Shown: in pieces, positions 43,007 to 47,361 of the stretch
How positions within the stretch are numbered: the first letter of the stretch is position 1
Layout: every line of letters starts with the position of its first letter
DNA from: Mycolicibacterium iranicum
GTDB taxonomy: Bacteria; Actinomycetota; Actinomycetes; Mycobacteriales; Mycobacteriaceae
Assembly (NCBI RefSeq): GCF_002101705.1
Contig: NZ_LQPC01000004.1
Location: 1 to 47,361 of the forward strand
Length of the DNA stretch: 47,361 bases
Reading direction: 5' to 3'
Translations under genes and position numbers: made by a program
The notes under the pieces: model-generated
What the model was told of the DNA's origin: nothing
What the model saw: only the letters and a program-made list of their open reading frames with translations
The model's database searches: none

Positions 43007-44515
43007 TCAGCGCAGTCCCCGGGTGGCCGGTCCTTCCAGGAGCGCGCCGTCGGGCGCGAAGCGGGAACCATGCAGCGGGCATTCCCACGCCTGGTCGGCG
43101 TCGTTCCAATTGACGATGCCACCCAGGTGCGGGCACACCGGCGATACGGTGCGCTCCACGCCGTCGACGACGCTGGTCGCCTGCAGCCGCCAGGGCGGTC
43201 CACTGACGCGGCCCTGACCTTCCTCCGGTGTCTGCGATGGCGTCGTCACCGGGGCGGCCCAGCCCTTGGCCAAATACAGCCCGACCTCGAAGTTCGTCTG
43301 AAGGGCGGTTGGTATTCCCTTGAGCTCATGCGGGCTCCAGCTGGCGAAGGCCTGCGCCCAGTCCATTCGGCCGCCGAGCATTCGCGACGACAGTGCCAGC
43401 GCCGCCGCCACCCCGTTGGTCATTCCCCACTTGTCGAAACCCGTTGCCACCATGATGTTTTCGAACTTGGGTAGCAGCGGACCCACGTACGGCAATTCAT
43501 CTGCCGGGTGGTAGTCCTGGGCAGACCAGAAGTGCGTCTGCACCGCACCCGGATAGTGCAGCGTCGCCCATCGCGCCAACTCGTCGACCGCGGCCTTGGG
43601 ATGGGCCGACCTGCCGACGGAATGTCCTGCCCCTCCGACGATGAGCTTGTCCCCTGACGGTGTGGGGGCATACCGCACCGACCGCGAGGGTGAGTCGACG
43701 GAGATGTACATCGACCGGGTGATGTCGCCCGGGACGTCGAAAGCCATGCAGTACGAACGCATCGGCTCCGCTCTGGCGAAGAAGAACCCGCGGTCGAGAA
43801 GCGGAATCCCGGTCGCCAGCACGCACTGCTGCGCGGTGATCGTGAACTGCTGATCTCGGGTGTCCTGGGGCTCGGTGGTCATCCTCAGCGTGAGGTTGAC
43901 CGGCCCCGACCCGGACACCGCCGTCGCGCGCACTCCCTGCAGCAGCGTTCCGCCGTGCCGTTCGAACTCGGTCACCACACTCGACAGGTATGGCATCGGG
44001 TCGATCTGCGCCTGGTCGCGCAGGCGCACCCCGCCGGCGAATGGGAACGGCACGTCGGCCTCGTCGACCCAGAGGGCATCGAGGTCGGCCTCCCTGCACG
44101 CCGCAAGAATCTGTTGTGCCGAGCTGATGCCTTTGCCGGTCTGCGCATAGGCGTGGTCGTCCTCGCGCTGGACACTCACCCCGTGCTCGTCGCAGTAGCG
44201 GAGCAACCAGTCGCGGCCCTCGGTGTTTCCGGTGACGTAGGCGCGCAACGTCGACGTGTCGTGCTTGGCGGCGATGTTCGACAGCTTGCTGCCCTGCAGC
44301 ACGCTCACCTTGCCCGTCGTGTTGCCCGTCGCGCACGCACCGACGTGACGCGCCTCGACGACCACCACCTTCTTGCCGGCACGGGCAAGCAGCAGAGCGG
44401 TGGTGAGACCGGTGATGCCAGCCCCGACCACCACGACATCCGCGCTTCGCACGTTCGCCACCTCGTCTGGGCGCGAGGGGGTTTCGGTACGACCGTCGGT
44501 CCACAGGGAAGCCAT
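43007..44515 (-). CDS. FAD-dependent oxidoreductase with C-terminal Rieske domain (YhfW-like)
   Basis: ATG 44515 gives 502 residues (MASLWTDGRTETPSRPDEVA). The N-terminal DAO-type FAD domain has VVVVGAGITGLTTALLLA with VVVVEARH, and a substrate-side segment (DYHPADELPYVGPLLPKFEN, VATGFDKWGMTNG). The last 75 residues form a Rieske [2Fe-2S] domain, CPHLG (Cys, His) and CPLHGSRF (Cys, His). B. subtilis YhfW has the same architecture. The substrate is unknown; the two cofactors suggest electron transfer from an amine or hydroxy substrate to a carrier. Longer starts up to 44734 are possible but encode an unlikely Arg/Cys-rich segment. Confidence 0.9.
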   Translation of the reverse strand: MASLWTDGRTETPSRPDEVANVRSADVVVVGAGITGLTTALLLARAGKKVVVVEARHVGACATGNTTGKVSVLQGSKLSNIAAKHDTSTLRAYVTGNTEGRDWLLRYCDEHGVSVQREDDHAYAQTGKGISSAQQILAACREADLDALWVDEADVPFPFAGGVRLRDQAQIDPMPYLSSVVTEFERHGGTLLQGVRATAVSGSGPVNLTLRMTTEPQDTRDQQFTITAQQCVLATGIPLLDRGFFFARAEPMRSYCMAFDVPGDITRSMYISVDSPSRSVRYAPTPSGDKLIVGGAGHSVGRSAHPKAAVDELARWATLHYPGAVQTHFWSAQDYHPADELPYVGPLLPKFENIMVATGFDKWGMTNGVAAALALSSRMLGGRMDWAQAFASWSPHELKGIPTALQTNFEVGLYLAKGWAAPVTTPSQTPEEGQGRVSGPPWRLQATSVVDGVERTVSPVCPHLGGIVNWNDADQAWECPLHGSRFAPDGALLEGPATRGLR

Positions 44516-44742
44516 GGCGCGCCGTTTACCCGGTGCCGGAGGTGCCAAACGCCAGGGTTTGCCCGGGGTGCGACCAGCCGTTCGACCCGACGGTGCGCAG
44601 CGGGACGCACGTGACGCTGCTACCTGGGTGGCTGACAGCCCTGCGTCACGCTGCCTACCGCAACAGTCGCCAGGGGCGCGGCGCGGAGTCCTGAACAGGC
44701 AAAGCACCTCCGGGAAGCTCACTTGTTTAGACATGTCATATC
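44516..44742. other. 227-bp divergent region without a gene
   Basis: The region between the oxidoreductase and fadE2 starts has no credible ORF. It holds inverted arms GTGACGC (44611-44617) and GCGTCAC (44643-44649), and a perfect 8-bp palindrome GACATGTC (44730-44737) just upstream of the fadE2 -10 box. Either could be a regulator site. Confidence 0.4.
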
Positions 44743-44744
44743 GT
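44739..44744 (+). promoter_or_regulatory. -10 box, putative leaderless fadE2 mRNA
   Basis: TATCGT is followed by 7 nt and ATG 44752. The palindrome GACATGTC ends 1 bp upstream of the box. Confidence 0.35.
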
Positions 44745-44751
44745 GGCGGTC

Positions 44752-46002
44752 ATGGACTTCGCGATGTCGGACAAGGGCCAGGACTACTACGACCGGCTGA
44801 CCGATTTCATGGTCGAGCACGTCTTCCCCGCCGAGGCGTCCTACGACGCCTACCGCGAGGAGAAGGGGCCGAAGGACCACACGGTGCCGCCGGTGGTCGA
44901 GGAGCTCAAGAAGCTGGCCAAAGAACGGGGACTGTGGAACCTGTTCCTGCCGTCGGTCTCGGGGCTGACCAATCTGGAGTACGCGCCGCTGGCCGAGCTC
45001 ACCGGCTGGAGCATGGAGATCGCCCCCGAGGCGACCAACTGCGCGGCCCCCGACACGGGGAACATGGAGACGCTGCACCTGTTCGCCACACCAGAACAAC
45101 GAGAGCAATGGCTCGAACCGCTGCTGGCCGGTGAGATCCGCTCCGCATTCGCGATGACGGAGCCCGCCGTTGCCTCGTCGGACGCGCGCAACATCCAGAC
45201 GACCATGCTGCGCGACGGAGACGACTACGTCATCAACGGCCGCAAGTGGTGGATCTCCGGCGCCGCCGATCCGCGCTGCAAGATCCTGATCGTGATGGGC
45301 CGCACGAATCCCGATGCCGCCAGCCATCAGCAGCAGTCGATGATCCTGGTGCCCACCGATACGCCGGGGGTGTCGATCGAGCGGTCGCTGCCGGTGTTCG
45401 GCTGGCAGGACCAGCACGGACACTGCGAGATCAGCTTCGACGACGTGCGGGTGCCGGTGAAGAACCTGTTGCACGAGGAAGGCAGCGGATTCGCGATCGC
45501 GCAGGCCCGGTTGGGACCGGGTCGCATCCATCACTGCATGCGCGCCATCGGGGTCGCCGAGCGGGCGCTGGCGTTGATGGTCGACCGGGTCAACAACCGC
45601 ATCGCGTTCGGCAAGCCGCTCGCCGAGCAGGGTGTGGTGCAACAGCAGGTTGCGCTGTCGCGCAACGAGATCGACCAGGCGCGGTTGTTGTGTCACAAGG
45701 CGGCGTGGGTCATCGACAAGAAGGGCAACAAAGAGGCCCGCAACGAGGTGGCGATGATCAAGGCCGTCGCCCCGCAGATGGCCTGCAACGTGCTCGACCG
45801 GGCCATCCAGGTGCACGGCGCGGCCGGCGTCAGTGACGACACCGTGCTGGCACGGCTGTACGGCTGGCACCGCGCGATGCGACTCTTCGACGGCCCCGAC
45901 GAGGTGCACATGCGCAGCATCGCCCGCGCCGAACTAGGGCGCGAGAAATCCGCGCTGGCGGCGGCGGTGAACCGCCAATCGGCTAGAGCGGTGACGGGCT
46001 AG
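44752..46002 (+). CDS. fadE2: acyl-CoA dehydrogenase FadE2
   Basis: ATG 44752 (416 residues) is preferred over GTG 44743 because of the -10 box 7 nt upstream. The protein is a full acyl-CoA dehydrogenase: [99 protein letters not shown]. It would perform the first oxidation of beta-oxidation with FAD. The family resembles ACAD10/11-type enzymes; chain specificity is not known. The TAG stop overlaps the GTG of ptbB (TAGTG), as expected from the fadE2-ptbB pair in M. tuberculosis. Confidence 0.94.
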   Translation: MDFAMSDKGQDYYDRLTDFMVEHVFPAEASYDAYREEKGPKDHTVPPVVEELKKLAKERGLWNLFLPSVSGLTNLEYAPLAELTGWSMEIAPEATNCAAPDTGNMETLHLFATPEQREQWLEPLLAGEIRSAFAMTEPAVASSDARNIQTTMLRDGDDYVINGRKWWISGAADPRCKILIVMGRTNPDAASHQQQSMILVPTDTPGVSIERSLPVFGWQDQHGHCEISFDDVRVPVKNLLHEEGSGFAIAQARLGPGRIHHCMRAIGVAERALALMVDRVNNRIAFGKPLAEQGVVQQQVALSRNEIDQARLLCHKAAWVIDKKGNKEARNEVAMIKAVAPQMACNVLDRAIQVHGAAGVSDDTVLARLYGWHRAMRLFDGPDEVHMRSIARAELGREKSALAAAVNRQSARAVTG

Positions 46003-46802
46003 TGGCGTTCACAGGCCGAGAGCTGTCGGGAGCGTGGAACTTTCGCGACGTCTCCGAACACACGGGTATCGCGCCCGGGCGCTTCTTCCGGGCCAGCGAG
46101 CTCTCCAAGCTCGACGACGACGGACGTGCGGCGATGAGCGGGTACGGCATCACCGATGTCGCGGATCTTCGCTCGCTGCCCGAATTGGAGAAGCACGGCC
46201 GGGGCCTCGTCCCGGCCGGCGTCGACATTCATCACCTGCCGTTCGTGGAGACCATAGCCACCGACGACGAGGCGCCGCACGAGCACGCGTTCCAGCGGAT
46301 GATGACCGAGAAGCCGGCCGACGAAGCGGTCGCGGACGCCGCCGCGCGGTACATGACCGAGGAGTACGGGCGTATCGCCTCGGCGCCGTTGGCGCAGAAG
46401 GCGGTTCGCCAGGTGGTGACGTTGCTCGGCTCGGACCGGCGGGTGTTGGCGCATTGCTTCGCCGGCAAGGACCGCACCGGCTTCACCATCGCCGTGGTGC
46501 TGGAGGCCGCCGGTGTCTCCCGCGACGCGATCATGGCCGACTACCTGCGCAGCAATGTCGCGGTGCCGCAGCTTCGCGAAAGCATCCTCGTCAACGTGCG
46601 GGCCAGGGCAGCCGACGCTCCGGAGATCATGGAGCTGGCCGAGGCACGCCTTACGGATGCGGTGCTCGGCGTGCGCGAGGAGTACCTCGACACGGCGCGA
46701 CGCACGCTGGACTCCGAGTTCGGTTCTCTGAACGGCTATCTCGAAGCGGCGGGCCTCACCGACGATGACCTCGCCCGCCTGCGCAAATCGCTCAACGGCT
46801 AG
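46002..46802 (+). CDS. ptbB: protein tyrosine phosphatase PtpB/PtbB-like (lipid phosphatase family)
   Basis: The 266-residue enzyme has the P-loop HCFAGKDRTG with nucleophile Cys152 and Arg158. The Lys-Asp inside the loop marks the PtpB family, which acts on phosphotyrosine, phosphoserine and phosphoinositides. An N-terminal NFRDV segment and a helical lid region (about residues 85-130) are present as in M. tuberculosis PtpB. No signal peptide is visible; the pathogen's enzyme is secreted without one. It is translated together with fadE2. Confidence 0.93.
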   Translation: MAFTGRELSGAWNFRDVSEHTGIAPGRFFRASELSKLDDDGRAAMSGYGITDVADLRSLPELEKHGRGLVPAGVDIHHLPFVETIATDDEAPHEHAFQRMMTEKPADEAVADAAARYMTEEYGRIASAPLAQKAVRQVVTLLGSDRRVLAHCFAGKDRTGFTIAVVLEAAGVSRDAIMADYLRSNVAVPQLRESILVNVRARAADAPEIMELAEARLTDAVLGVREEYLDTARRTLDSEFGSLNGYLEAAGLTDDDLARLRKSLNG

Positions 46803-46953
46803 TTGCGTAACGCCCCGCCGCCACCCGTTGCGTAACGCCACGGCGATTCTCGGGCCCGTTTTCCGCCACAGCGTCACGCAACTCCCGCGCTGCCACCCGT
46901 TGCGTAACGCCACGGCGATTTTTGGGCCCGTTTTCCGCCACAGCGTCACGCAA
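46803..46953. repeat. 72-bp palindromic repeat, two full units plus a partial one
   Basis: Each unit has outer inverted arms TTGCGTAACGC and GCGTCACGCAA (one mismatch) spaced 54 bp overall: 46828-46881 and 46900-46953. A third left arm stands alone at 46803-46813, directly after the ptbB stop. The centre contains GGGCCC, and each unit has direct copies of CGCCAC. Units differ by only a few bases. The layout resembles a REP- or MITE-like element and could also act as a terminator-like structure after ptbB. Confidence 0.88.
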
Positions 46954-46988
46954 GTTCGGTTGTCGGTGGTGACGCGCACACTGCTGCC

Positions 46989-47315
46989 ATGGAAGAGCCC
47001 TTCATCGGGAGCGCCGCATTGGCCACCGGCGAGCTCACGCGCCACGCACTGCGGTCGATGTACACCACGATTCACCGCGATGTGTACCTGTCCAACGATG
47101 TCGAGCTGACTGCCGTGATCCGCGCCAAAGCCTGTTGGTTGCGGTCTCGCGGCCGCGGCGTCCTGGCAGGATTCTCGGCCGCGGCGGTGCACGGGGCCAA
47201 GTGGATCGACCCCGGCCTGCCCGCCACAGTGATCGCCGACAATCGTCGACGTACAACCGGAATCATCACGTGGGCAAGCGCTTTTGTCAGCAGTCACGTA
47301 ATTCCCCAGGTATGA
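46989..47315 (+). pseudogene. truncated AbiEi/DUF559-type protein
   Basis: ATG 46989 starts a 108-residue frame: a helical N terminus (EEPFIGSAALATGELTRHAL), then RSMYTTIHRDVYLSNDVELT, AVIRAKACWLRSRGRGVLAG, FSAAAVHGAKWIDPGLPATV. This is the N-terminal pattern of common mycobacterial proteins (AbiEi-like region, often followed by a DUF559 nuclease-like domain, roughly 280 residues). Coding similarity seems to end near residue 98 (GIITWASAF). The remainder and the stop are encoded by a repeat carrying GTCACGTAATTCC. The nuclease-like C-terminal domain is absent from the window, so the gene is probably broken. The assignment is from memory of the family pattern. Confidence 0.6.
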
Positions 47316-47360
47316 GGGGTTGTCCGTCACGTAATTCCTCACCCGCCGTCACGTAATTCC
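47293..47360. repeat. three copies of a 13-bp repeat (GTCACGTAATTCC) at the window edge
   Basis: Copies start at 47293, 47326 and 47348, so spacing is uneven (33 and 22 bp). The first copy forms the end of the truncated gene. The array probably continues beyond the window. No spacer regularity typical of CRISPR is seen. Confidence 0.88.
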
Positions 47361-47361
47361 C

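Noticed and set aside
45999..47342. Minus-strand frame of 447 codons over ptbB and the end repeats
   Set aside because: It is antisense to ptbB with an intact P-loop, and its repeated peptide comes from the palindromic DNA repeats.

Overview
The window looks like a chromosomal segment of a GC-rich, probably fast-growing mycobacterium (Mycolicibacterium-like). It carries a complete mce1-type operon. From memory, the gene order follows the M. tuberculosis Rv0153c-Rv0187 region read in reverse: O-methyltransferase (Rv0187), Rv0185/Rv0184, lipase Rv0183, sigG, pirin Rv0181c, the mce1 genes back to fadD5, mce1R, TB18.5, a Rv0158-type TetR, Rv0157A, pntB/pntA, fadE2 and ptbB. Several genes I would expect from M. 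tuberculosis (mymT, bglS, lprO, PE genes) are absent, and other genes take their place. No species call is possible from the sequence alone.

Layout. 1-1632: a metallo-beta-lactamase-fold hydrolase and its TetR regulator, each with its own copy of one operator. 1657-6958: O-methyltransferase; an unknown three-gene cassette (78-aa protein, HExxH metallohydrolase, DUF2786 protein); a lipoprotein alpha/beta hydrolase that lacks the serine nucleophile, coupled to a monoacylglycerol lipase with a 30-residue repeat insertion; divergent sigG. 6962-11359: marR/pirin pair, sorbosone-dehydrogenase-type lipoprotein, SRPBCC protein and a secreted phosphodiester glycosidase. 11447-27669 (all minus strand): fadD5, yrbE1A, yrbE1B, mce1A-F and four Mam proteins, followed without a real gap by a DUF1275 membrane protein and a fructosamine kinase. 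27787-30286: divergent mce1R, TB18.5, TetR, a 36-aa ORF and a zinc-ribbon protein. 30387-32753: acyl-CoA desaturase plus its ferredoxin-type reductase, behind a CRP-like palindrome. 33043-36870: taurine/sulfonate-type ABC transporter and a zinc alcohol dehydrogenase. 37061-40036: NAD(P) transhydrogenase with a fused alpha subunit. 40033-44515: two-component system, AraC regulator and an FAD/Rieske oxidoreductase. 44752-47361: fadE2-ptbB operon, then a repeat-rich end with a truncated gene.

How the genes work together. Most of the window concerns lipids at the cell envelope: fatty-acid/mycolate import (Mce1 with FadD5), acylglycerol hydrolysis, desaturation, beta-oxidation (FadE2) and NADPH supply (PntAB). 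Local TetR, GntR, MarR and AraC regulators sit beside recognisable inverted repeats. Nine genes have a TANNNT -10 box 6-8 nt before the start codon, which suggests leaderless mRNAs. Short tandem repeats have grown inside or at the ends of genes at three places. No tRNA, rRNA, CRISPR array, transposase or integrase was seen, and no gene-free stretch exceeds 300 bases.
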